The position numbers and the translations under genes are program-made. Below are positions 1 through 9,600 of a DNA stretch of 64,000 nucleotides, one piece after another (the stretch's first letter is position 1; each line of letters opens with the position of its first letter). The notes under the pieces were generated by a model. The model searched no databases. It was not told where the DNA came from and saw only the letters and a program-made list of their open reading frames with translations. The DNA lies in NCBI GenBank assembly GCA_948945085.1, contig CARBGY010000005.1, forward strand, positions 1 through 64,000. The letters run 5' to 3'. This stretch comes from an uncultured Candidatus Saccharibacteria bacterium. GTDB taxonomy: Bacteria; Patescibacteriota; Saccharimonadia; Saccharimonadales; Saccharimonadaceae.

Positions 1-8
1 CCACTTTA

Positions 9-1536
<1,528 letters not shown>

Positions 1537-1705
1537 AGGGAGTTTGATGCGAATATGTGTGAGTAGCGTTGTAAACGCTGTGAAATACATATTTAGCTAG
1601 GTCGGTCGTGATTGTGGTAAATAAGCTTAGACCATAATTTTAGCCTGAAAGGGCCGCGACAAAGCTTTTGACTTTCGATGAATTGCACAACTGAGTTGTT
1701 AAGTG

Positions 1706-1730
1706 AACACCCCGCGTAGGGGTGTTTTTT
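1706..1730 (+). terminator. Terminator after 16S
   Basis: A GC-rich hairpin (AACACCCC / GGGGTGTT with a 5-base loop) is followed by a run of T. It ends the 16S transcript without any 23S gene. The region from about 1537 to 1893 otherwise holds only rRNA trailer sequence and the leader of the next gene. Confidence 0.85.
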
Positions 1731-1893
1731 AGGTGTATCACGCAGAGTGGTGTATAATTGTAGATAGATCTTCTTGAGAAAGAAGTGAACTTTACTAAAA
1801 GTAATTGAAACTTGTTGAGGCGGTTTTTGGTTTTAATATATAGTTTAGAAAGAGTATTAGCTTGTGCTCTTGTGAAATGAAAGGGGTGTAAAG

Positions 1894-2427
1894 ATGCAAT
1901 CTTTTAAAGTCCAGGTTAGAGAGGAACAGCGGACGCAGGAGTGTCTGAAACAGTTGGCGCAGTGTTATCGTGAGTTAAATAGACTGCCAAAGGTTTCTGA
2001 GCTTGATGAGATGGCTCGGGAAGGGCATGGTCGGCACGGGTATTATACGATGAGATCGTGTTTAGGTCCCAAGGGATACTGGCTGGATAGACTGCGAAAA
2101 GAAGGTTATATTGAGGGTAAAGTGGAGAATGTGCGAGAAGAACGGCAAGAAGTGAGGTTTGTGGGACAGCGCAAGATTGATGGGCAGGTGAGGTCTAGAA
2201 TGGCAAAACGTAAGAAAACGGCAAAGGAGGTGGAAACTTTGAGTCAACAATATCGATCAACATCAAGGAAAGCTGAGTTTGAGGCGATGATAAAAAGCCG
2301 GTGGGGAAAACCTAGAACAGCCGCAGAAGAGCGGGCATTTAAGGAGATTGATGCGCAGGTAGCATTGACGCCAGAAGAGAGATTGTGGTTAAGGATAAAG
2401 TATCTAGAAGGTAAGAGGGATGAATAA
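1894..2427 (+). CDS. Hypothetical basic protein
   Basis: 177 residues, highly charged, rich in Lys, Arg and Glu, with no membrane segment or signal peptide. I do not recognise the family with certainty. Residues about 30-70 (LPKVSELDEM followed by a tyrosine-glycine pattern and a GYWLDRL segment) have the spacing of the small helical repeats found beside homing endonucleases and some DNA-binding regulators, so nucleic-acid binding is possible, but this is only a resemblance. A GGGGTG purine tract lies a few bases before the ATG. The gene is alone between the 16S terminator and its own terminator. Confidence 0.75.
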   Translation: MQSFKVQVREEQRTQECLKQLAQCYRELNRLPKVSELDEMAREGHGRHGYYTMRSCLGPKGYWLDRLRKEGYIEGKVENVREERQEVRFVGQRKIDGQVRSRMAKRKKTAKEVETLSQQYRSTSRKAEFEAMIKSRWGKPRTAAEERAFKEIDAQVALTPEERLWLRIKYLEGKRDE

Positions 2428-2447
2428 TAAAGTTTCAAGAAATAGCG

Positions 2448-2473
2448 AGTTCCCCGTTTCGGCGGGGACTTTT
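2448..2473 (+). terminator. Terminator
   Basis: Hairpin AGTTCCCCG / CGGGGACT with a TTTCGG-type loop followed by TTTT, placed just after the hypothetical gene and before the promoter of the methyltransferase gene. Confidence 0.8.
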
Positions 2474-2500
2474 GTATAAAAATATGATACAATTAGAGAA

Positions 2501-3052
2501 ATGGACGAAAATAAAGATAGCAGAAATTTAAATGACGAGTATAAGGGGCTGCCAGTAGAAGTGATAGCTCAGGTTTTGGCTGGAAAGCGCAATTCACTGG
2601 AGGTAGCAATCGAAAATCTAGAACATGATTTTAATGTTGGTACGATTGTGAGAAGTGCTAATAATTTTAATGTTGATAAACTGCATATTATTGGTAGACG
2701 CAAGTATAACCGTAGGGGTGCAATGTGCACGGAGAAATACCTTGAGGTAGTATATTGGTCAGAGTTGAAGGATTTTATATTGGATCAGCGAGAGCGTGGG
2801 AGGGAGTTGGTGGCAATTGAGAACCAAATAAAACAGGCGAAACCTTTGGCCCTTAAAAGATTTGTTCAGAGGACAACTTTATTGTTCGGTTCGGAGGGGC
2901 ATGGGTTAACAAGGGATGCTATACGGTTAGCAGATGATGTAAGGGAAATTGAGAGCTTTGGAACAACGCGTTCAGTGAATGTTGGTGTGGCAGCGGGGAT
3001 TGCGATGTATGAATGGGTAAGACAATGTGTTTTGGGGAGGGCAGATGAGTAA
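2501..3052 (+). CDS. TrmH/SpoU-family RNA methyltransferase
   Basis: 183 residues. SpoU-type 2'-O-methyltransferases use S-adenosylmethionine bound in a trefoil knot to methylate tRNA or rRNA ribose. All three family motifs are visible: NVGTIVRSANNF near residue 46, LLFGSEGHGL near 128, and a C-terminal SFGTTRSVNVGVAAGIAMYE knot segment. There is no substrate-binding extension, so the target (tRNA Um/Gm34-type or rRNA) cannot be named. The -10 box TACAAT at 2488-2493 ends 7 bases before the ATG, so the mRNA is probably leaderless. The 3' end overlaps the start of the downstream deacetylase gene by 8 bases, suggesting one operon. Confidence 0.9.
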   Translation: MDENKDSRNLNDEYKGLPVEVIAQVLAGKRNSLEVAIENLEHDFNVGTIVRSANNFNVDKLHIIGRRKYNRRGAMCTEKYLEVVYWSELKDFILDQRERGRELVAIENQIKQAKPLALKRFVQRTTLLFGSEGHGLTRDAIRLADDVREIESFGTTRSVNVGVAAGIAMYEWVRQCVLGRADE

Positions 3053-4319
3053 AAAAATGACTCGAAAAACGAAGAAAACTGGCCGAAAAGTTGGTAGTAA
3101 GGGTCAGGTGGCAGAGAGGCGTGCTGTGAAGGGGAGGGAGAGAGAGGTATTTGAGGAAATTACTGGCGCAAATGGTGTTGTCATGATGGATGAAACGGCT
3201 GGAGAGGGGTTTCATAATATACAGGAGGCTCGAGAATGGGCGGAGACTTTGGGTTTAGATAAGAAAAAGAATGACAAGATTAAGAGTAAGAATAGCTTTT
3301 TGGGTGGGGAAGAAGTAGAGTTGGGGAGTAGGGATAAGAATCAGGAGGTGGACGAGCTAGTTATCATACAAGAGGAAACTGGTTTTTGGCAGAAGATTAG
3401 GAACTTAAATTCGAAATTGCCGTGGTTAAAAATTGTATTGCTACTTGTATTGGTGGCGGGGGTTGCATTTGGGGTGGAAGAGTTATTGCGACATAATGTG
3501 GGAACTGGAGGGAAGAAGGATGATGTAGGGATGACAGAAGAGGTTCCAGATCAGGATTTGAGTGGTGGAACGCAGGAAGAACCAGGGGTGGAGGAGCAGC
3601 CGAAAGACGAGCAAAAAGCACCAGAAGATGAACCAAAACCCGAGGAGGACGCAAAACCTTATAAGCCGAATGGTGACACCTTGCAGTCAGGACAGACGAC
3701 AGGAGATTATACAGGGAAAAAGTTGGTGGCGATTACGTTTGATGATGGACCATCGGCGGTGACAACACCGAGGCTCTTGGATATTTTAAAAGAAAAGAAA
3801 GCAAAAGCGACGTTTTTTGTGGTGGGAAATATGGCAATTAAAAATACAGATTTATTGAAGCGGGAGTATGCGGAAGGGCATGAAGTGGGGAGTCATACAA
3901 TGACGCATGCAAATTTAGGACGATCGACAGTGGCGGGAATTCAATGGGAGGAACAAGCGATGGATAACCTGTTTGTAGATGTTTTAGGGGCGAGACCAGC
4001 TATTACGCGACCACCTTATGGGGAAGTGAATGATACTGTGAGATCGACGATGAACCAGCCTTTGATTATTTGGACGGTAGATACAGAGGATTGGCGGTAT
4101 CGGGATGCGACGTCGGTACGGAGTCGAGCAATGGCAGGAGTGTTCGATGGGGCGATTATCTTAATGCATGATATTCATAGTACGACGGTGGATGCGGTAG
4201 GGGCGATTATTGATGATTTAAGGGCGGCTGGGTATGAGTTAGTGACGGTATCGGAAATGGCGAAGGTTAGAGGGGTGAGCTTGCAGAATGGGTATAGCTA
4301 CGGTAGCTTTAGGATTTAG
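3045..4319 (+). CDS. Membrane-anchored polysaccharide deacetylase
   Basis: 424 residues. It has a long basic cytoplasmic N-terminus, one membrane segment near residues 125-146 (LPWLKIVLLLVLVAG), a Glu/Pro/Lys-rich linker and a C-terminal NodB domain. NodB motifs are ITFDDGPS (metal-binding Asp pair), the SHTMTHANL histidines, RPPYGEVND, and TVDTEDWR plus ILMHDIH. Such enzymes remove acetyl groups from peptidoglycan or chitin-like sugars outside the cell. The ATG at 3045 is preferred over an upstream in-frame GTG at 3027 because GGGGAGG lies 5 bases before it. It overlaps the methyltransferase stop, so both are likely cotranscribed. The substrate is unknown; cell-wall editing is the usual role. 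Confidence 0.92.
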   Translation: MSKKMTRKTKKTGRKVGSKGQVAERRAVKGREREVFEEITGANGVVMMDETAGEGFHNIQEAREWAETLGLDKKKNDKIKSKNSFLGGEEVELGSRDKNQEVDELVIIQEETGFWQKIRNLNSKLPWLKIVLLLVLVAGVAFGVEELLRHNVGTGGKKDDVGMTEEVPDQDLSGGTQEEPGVEEQPKDEQKAPEDEPKPEEDAKPYKPNGDTLQSGQTTGDYTGKKLVAITFDDGPSAVTTPRLLDILKEKKAKATFFVVGNMAIKNTDLLKREYAEGHEVGSHTMTHANLGRSTVAGIQWEEQAMDNLFVDVLGARPAITRPPYGEVNDTVRSTMNQPLIIWTVDTEDWRYRDATSVRSRAMAGVFDGAIILMHDIHSTTVDAVGAIIDDLRAAGYELVTVSEMAKVRGVSLQNGYSYGSFRI

Positions 4320-4348
4320 TAGTTTGATGAGAAAAAGCGGTTTTGGTC

Positions 4349-4377
4349 TTGATTTTTGTAGGATGATAGGATAAAAT
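4349..4377 (+). promoter_or_regulatory. Promoter of tRNA-Ile/tRNA-Ala
   Basis: TTGATT at 4349-4354 and TAAAAT at 4372-4377 with a 17-base spacer, upstream of the two tRNA genes. Confidence 0.6.
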
Positions 4378-4416
4378 GGGGATATTGAGTTTATTTTAGC
4401 TCATGAGGTTTGTTTT

Positions 4417-4493
4417 GGGGATATAGCTCAGCTGGTTAGAGCGCGTCACTGATAATGACGAGGTCTGTGGTTCAAGTCCACATATCCCCACCA
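4417..4493 (+). tRNA. tRNA-Ile(GAT)
   Basis: 77-nt cloverleaf with acceptor GGGGATA pairing TATCCCC, anticodon loop CTGATAA (anticodon GAT, isoleucine), T-arm with GGTTCAAGTCC and an encoded CCA end. It is transcribed with tRNA-Ala 14 bases downstream. Confidence 0.97.
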
Positions 4494-4507
4494 CAATGCT
4501 TTGGAAT

Positions 4508-4584
4508 GGGGTAATAGCTCAGCTGATTAGAGCGCTGCCTTTGCAAGGCAGAGGTCCAGGGTTTGAATCCCTGTTACTCCACCA
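4508..4584 (+). tRNA. tRNA-Ala(TGC)
   Basis: 77-nt cloverleaf with acceptor GGGGTAA pairing TTACTCC (one G:U), anticodon loop TTTGCAA (anticodon TGC, alanine), T-arm with GGTTTGAATCC and encoded CCA. The Ile(GAT)-Ala(TGC) order is the one usually found in 16S-23S spacers, but here neither rRNA is adjacent. Confidence 0.97.
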
Positions 4585-4621
4585 ACATAAAACTCCATGT
4601 TTCGGCATGGAGTTTTATGTT
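4584..4621 (+). terminator. Long hairpin after tRNA pair
   Basis: A perfect 16-bp stem (AACATAAAACTCCATG with its complement) around a TTTCGG loop directly follows the tRNA-Ala CCA end. There is no separate T-run after the stem, but the stem's 3' arm is T-rich, so it probably terminates the tRNA transcript. Confidence 0.65.
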
Positions 4622-4638
4622 GGGGCAGGGAAGTTTAA

Positions 4639-4854
4639 TGGTTCTTCGTCCGTAGCGGATATCCCGATATAAAGAATGGTGTTTATCGTAGTGGTGGAGT
4701 TAATGGGTTCGATTGGTCGGGAATAGCAATGGCTTATGATGGGATCTTATTGGCAACTTCGCATGATTTTAACTTTGATCTTTTAAAAACCTACCCTTCT
4801 GATGGACCCTATCCGAGGTTTCTCGGTTTCCCCATCCGCTGTCTAGCATACTAA
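4639..4854 (+). pseudogene. Silent 3' cassette of a FISUMP surface-protein gene
   Basis: An open frame of about 70 codons encodes only the C-terminal module (begins FFVRSGYPDI, ends FLGFPIRCLAY then stop) that closes the full-length protein encoded at 16063-17916. An in-frame stop at 4636-4638 directly precedes it, and there is no start codon, ribosome site or signal peptide. It starts 18 bases after the tRNA hairpin. The copy carries the same edge sequences as the expressed gene (CGTCCGTAGCGGAT at the 5' edge, CCCCATCCGCTGTCTA at the 3' edge) and a diverged version of the same 3' flank with terminator. It could be a recombination donor or simply a remnant. Confidence 0.7.
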
Positions 4855-4930
4855 TAATATATATTATGTATGATATGTGGGTTAGATAGCGCTAATGTAA
4901 AGTCTTTGCTTCGTCTCTGTTCTTGCTCTG

Positions 4931-4956
4931 AGAGGTCATCTTCTGGCCTCTTTTTT
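4931..4956 (+). terminator. Terminator behind silent cassette
   Basis: AGAGG...CCTCT hairpin followed by T6. The same hairpin lies behind the full-length FISUMP gene and the 35.5-kb cassette. From here to about 5490 I see no gene, only AT-rich sequence and a small hairpin around 5140-5170 (CTTACG / CGTAAG). Confidence 0.65.
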
Positions 4957-5498
4957 GCTATTGATAGAGAAATGATGTTGGGGAAGTTTTTAGCGGAATT
5001 ATGTTTAAAGGGCTATTAGTATATGATTTTTATGAAAAAATGGCTTAGAATCGCCTCTACGTGCATATTAGAGGCATAATATTGAAGGGGTGCTGTGGTC
5101 AATTGATAGCTTGTGGGATTGTGAGAAACAAAAAACCTTACGATCCGAAGATACGTAAGGGTTTAAGAAATGATATAAACGTTTTTCGAACAACCTCGCA
5201 GTAGTTTGTTCGAACTGCCTCTATAATATCTCATAACATGAATAATGTCAATGCTATTTTTCCACAATAGTGTAAAAGTGAGGGGATGTTTTGTTCGGGT
5301 GTTGGTAAGGAGTGGGTAAAAAACGGTGATAAGTTGTTCGGGTGAAAATGCTTGTGAATTTGGATAAATGTGTCTTAAGAATGAGTCGGGGATATATAAT
5401 TTTTGGGTTATAACAGAATTTCGACAGAAAACAAGAGAAAGAATATGTTAAAATAACAGGGAAGATGTAAAATATAACATAAAATTAGCAAAAACATA

Positions 5499-5527
5499 TT
5501 GACAAAACTAAAGCGGTATGCTACAAT
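5499..5527 (+). promoter_or_regulatory. Strong promoter of the KGG gene
   Basis: Consensus TTGACA at 5499-5504 and TACAAT at 5522-5527 with a 17-base spacer. The predicted leader to the ATG at 5653 is about 120 bases, long compared with other genes here, and includes a CTGCTCG...CGGACGA inverted segment that may fold. Confidence 0.8.
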
Positions 5528-5652
5528 GGTAGCAACATCCGGAAATCGTGATGTCTGCTCGTTGGAGTTGAGCGGACGATGGTTTCAAAAGGGTGGCAAT
5601 AATAAGTTTTTGGTGGGTATATAACTAATAAAGTTAAATAAGGAGTCTAAAT

Positions 5653-5856
5653 ATGGCAGGAACAAAGGCGGGCGGCTTAAAGGCTGCAGCAACGAACCGT
5701 GAAAAATACGGTAAGGAGTTTTATTCGCAGATTGGTCGTAAAGGTGGCCAAAATGGTCACACTGGCGGGTTTGCGGCAAATCCAGCACTTGCAAGGATTG
5801 CAGGGGCTAAGGGCGGTCGTATTTCACGTCGTGGTCCAGCGAAAAAAGCTGCGTAA
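5653..5856 (+). CDS. KGG-motif stress-type protein
   Basis: 67 residues, basic and glycine-rich, with KGG motifs: a degenerate N-terminal one, RKGGQNGHTGGF near residue 29 and GAKGGRISRRG near 52. This matches the short KGG repeat of bacterial general-stress hydrophilic proteins (GsiB/YciG-like). Those proteins are thought to protect cells under desiccation or starvation, though the molecular role is unclear. TAAGGAG lies upstream of the ATG at good spacing. A consensus promoter with a ~120-nt leader and a strong terminator make it a monocistronic, probably highly expressed gene. Confidence 0.85.
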   Translation: MAGTKAGGLKAAATNREKYGKEFYSQIGRKGGQNGHTGGFAANPALARIAGAKGGRISRRGPAKKAA

Positions 5857-5875
5857 AATTACTAATAACTTAAAG

Positions 5876-5908
5876 TCGGTCGATCGGAAACGGTTGACCG
5901 ATTTTTTA
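5876..5908 (+). terminator. Terminator of KGG gene
   Basis: TCGGTCGA / TTGACCGA stem followed by a run of six T. Confidence 0.85.
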
Positions 5909-5957
5909 TGAAGTGCTTATGCTAGGTGAAAAATAATTGGTAGCGTATAATTGAGTG

Positions 5958-6503
5958 ATGGATGAGTGGAGTGCGGTGAATAAGCGGAATATGATGGATG
6001 TGAGCAATTTTATTGAACAACTGAAAGTGGAGTATAAAAAAATAAAGTTCTGTGAAGGCAAAAAATTTAAGTTTCGGCCACCGCGAACAATAATTTATGA
6101 AAATTTTTTAACTTGGGTAGAAGGGGTGGAAGTTGGGGTTGAGTATAAAAAAAGTGGTGCAGAATGTGGGATGGATGTGGCTTATGATCAATTTGGTAGG
6201 TCGATCGAACAAAACTATTATATGTTGACGATGTTGCATGAGTTGGGACATGCGCTGCTTGAACACATAAATTATAATGTAGATCTGGAGCGAGTTAAAA
6301 TGGAACGAGCGGCTTGGGAGAAGGCGAAGGAGCTATGTATTATATATAACGTACAATACGATGAGGAGTTTGTGGAGATGAAAATGGATAGTTATCGGGA
6401 TTGGCTACATATGAGGTCGAAATGTCCGAAGTGTGGATTAACGAGGTTTCAGAGCGAAAATGGTAAATATGTTTGTCCGGGGTGTGAGATGTGGGGTAAT
6501 TAG
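5958..6503 (+). CDS. Putative zinc metallopeptidase with C-terminal zinc ribbon
   Basis: 181 residues, no signal peptide, so cytoplasmic. The central MLHELGHALLEH is a zincin HExxH motif (two His ligands plus catalytic Glu) near residues 95-106, and a C-terminal CPKCG...CPGCE pair forms a small zinc ribbon. The layout resembles ImmA/IrrE-like or other small HExxH peptidases, but I cannot place the family, and no repressor partner gene is adjacent. The ATG at 5958 is preferred; an in-frame GTG at 5955 is also possible. TATAAT at 5946-5951 ends 6 bases before the ATG, so translation is probably leaderless. Confidence 0.8.
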   Translation: MDEWSAVNKRNMMDVSNFIEQLKVEYKKIKFCEGKKFKFRPPRTIIYENFLTWVEGVEVGVEYKKSGAECGMDVAYDQFGRSIEQNYYMLTMLHELGHALLEHINYNVDLERVKMERAAWEKAKELCIIYNVQYDEEFVEMKMDSYRDWLHMRSKCPKCGLTRFQSENGKYVCPGCEMWGN

Positions 6504-6628
6504 TGTATTTTTGTTGGGAGTTGAGTTTTAGAATTATGAAATATGTCTGGGTTGATATCAAAAAAGAAAGAATGTTGTTTTTTTAAAAGTGTGTGGTATA
6601 ATTTAGGAAAAGTACGGTGAAGGTAAAA

Positions 6629-9600
6629 ATGAAAACGAAAATGATGGCAAATAGAAGAAATGGCCGGTGGGCTGTGTTCTTGGCGGTTGTTTTGGTTTTT
6701 GTGGGGGTGTTGTTTTACCAAGTGCTTGTATCGAGGGCTCAGACGGTTCGGAAGTCGATTTCGAGCGGAGAAGTGGTGGATTTTTCGCCACTGAGTCAGA
6801 AAATTGAGTATAAGTATTTGACAGATAGTGATTATCTGTTTGCCGCTTCGGGGTATGGGGCGGTTTTGAAGGACGCTACTTCGACAGGGGCGAAAATTTC
6901 TTTGAAAGTTGGCGGTAGTTATAAAGAGTTTAATAAAGGAATTTGGGCGCATGCGACGTCAAATGTTTACTACGATTTAAGATCTTATAAAGAGGAGGGG
7001 TTTGCGTATTTGTTAGTTTATGTGGGGTTGAATAAGACGGCAAATACAACTGGTAATGTGAAGTTTTCGGTATATACAAGTGCAGCGGAAGAGTTTAGTG
7101 CTGCTAATTCGGGGGATTGGGTGGTATTACCGGAGATGGATGGCGTGGTGATGACTTCGAGCATGGAGGCGAAGTTTTTACGGATTGATATTCGAAATAT
7201 TAACTATATTAGGTTCTATGCAGATTCAAATGGATCGAATAGTAATGATCATGCAGTATATGGGGATTTGAAGTTGGTAAAAGCTGATTATGATGCGAAC
7301 GAGTATTTGGTGCCTGCGGTGTCGGAGTTAGAAGAAAAGATTATAGGGGAATTTGCGGGGGAGGATTTGGGAAATAATTCGAATTATGAGTTAAACGTTT
7401 TGCGAAGGACTTTGGTTGAACGATTGACTAGGCAGACGATTTTAGACTTTTTACAGGGGAGCGAGGAGAATTGCGAAACGTTTAGCTGGTTTTATAATGA
7501 TTTGAATGCGCTGAGGTTGTATATTAATGGTGGAAAAATATCGAAGTTGGGGACTTATAAGAGATCTTTGGAAGTTTTGTCGGAGCTTTATCACACTTAT
7601 AGGGATGATTTAAAGGATGGAACTCCGCTAAAAACTACAAGCGGCACTCGAGGTGATTTGTATTTAAGGATGATGATTACGCTATCTTTGACGCATGCGG
7701 AGCATATTCGATTATGGGTGAAGGATCGGATGGTGAATGCGGATGGTCAGACTGTGACGGGAGAGGATCCAGAAAGTGCGAATATTTCACGTCCGGTGGA
7801 TCGTTATAAAGTTTATAAACGGATGTATTTAGCGGAAAAGTTAAATACGCAGGTTTTTGAGCAGCTTGAGGTTGAGGAGATGCGCTATGTTATGGCGGCA
7901 TTGACAGGTGATGATGAGACGGAGTGGTTACATGATTATTTGGCATACAATAATAGAAGTCCGTATAGTTGGCCAGCGATGCCGTACGGAAGTGCAGGGT
8001 ACTGGCATTTAGAGGATTACGCAGATGAAAACCAGGCGAGTTTGACAGAAAAATATCGTTTGGATGGGCGAGCGTTAGGGGTGGGAGATTATAAGATTAC
8101 AAATGGCAAATATCAACCGCATCTTTGGATGATTTTGAAGTGGGGCGGGGTTTGCTGGCAGATTTCTAATACGGGTCAGAATATGATGGCATCGTTTGGG
8201 ATTCCAAGTACGACTTTAGGGCAGAGGCCGGACCATGTGGCATATGCGAACTATGGTTTGCAAGAGAATGGGGATGGGTATTGGGCGCTAACAAATAATG
8301 TTTATGGTTGGACGACGACGGACTTTGTTGGGTATGATGGGCTTTATAGCTATCGATACAGTAATGCGCCGATGCGACATATGAACGACTGGGGATTCTT
8401 CTATGATAAGAGGGCCTATGCTTATAAATATAACGGAACTTATCTGTTGTTGGCGCAGGCAGCGATTAACGACTATGATAATTACGTGAAGGCACACGAG
8501 CTAACATTGTTGGCAGAAGCGTATGCGGGGGATTTGGCGAAACAAGAAGAGTTTTATGAGCAAGCGTTAGCAGTGCAAAATATTAATTTGGATGCTTGGT
8601 TAGGACTGATACAAGTATATAGGGATAAATATAATGGGGCGAATGGGGCGGAACAGGATGGGGAGATGAGTGAGGCGGATCAAGCGTATATGGAGTTGGC
8701 GCGTCGGATTACGGAGGCATACAGGATTTATCCGGTGCCGATGTATGATATGTTGCGATGGTTCTCGTCGGAGATTGAAAGTCCAGTAGCGCAGGCGGCG
8801 GTGCTGATGATGCAGACGCGAACTTTGCAGGCGGCGACTAAGCTGACAGCGAACGATACAGTTCAGTATTCGGCGCAGGTGGCGATGGCGAGACATTTGT
8901 TAGGTTTGATTGATACTGAAGTGGCGACATTTTCGTTTGATGGAGAAGATGCGGGTAAGATAAAACTGAGTGAGAGATTTTGGGGAGCGGCTTGGGATTA
9001 TAGTTTGGATGGAGGTCGGACTTGGTCAAGCGGAGAGAGGCGCGATCAATGGATTAATGAGAATGAGTATAAGCTTTCGGATGCTGAAATAGGACAGATT
9101 ACAGCGACAGAGGATATTAAGATTCACCTTTCGGGTGTGGATTGGAGCGACGCGAATATTTATACGATTGATATAGTGGAGCAAGTGTTGCCGTCCACGT
9201 TGTATGCGAATGACTGGGAGAATCGCGTGATTGGTGTGAATGAGAAGATGGAGTGGCGTTTGAACGAAAACGATCCGTGGACTTCATATCGTGATTCGTC
9301 GCCGCAGAGAATTGGGGATGTAGCGGTGGAAGTGAGAGTGGGTAGATCCGGAAAGGGGTTGCCAAGTAAGTCGAAGGTATTTAATTTTACTGCCGATACG
9401 GATACTGAAACGAGGAAATATTTGCCGATAGCACATATTTCGGTGGCGGGTGTTTCGAGTGAAGCAACTAGTAATAGTGGAAGTGCGACATATGCGATTG
9501 ATGGCAATATTAACACAAGATGGCACTCGAATTATGCGGGTGCAGATCGGGATAAATGGATTACTTTTAAATTCGATCATAATGTTTATTTGACCGGGAT

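Noticed and set aside
4639..4854. DGR mutagenesis of the FISUMP cassettes at 4.6, 17.7 and 35.5 kb
   Set aside because: Their interiors differ throughout, without the fixed third-base pyrimidine pattern, so gene conversion or ordinary divergence fits better.
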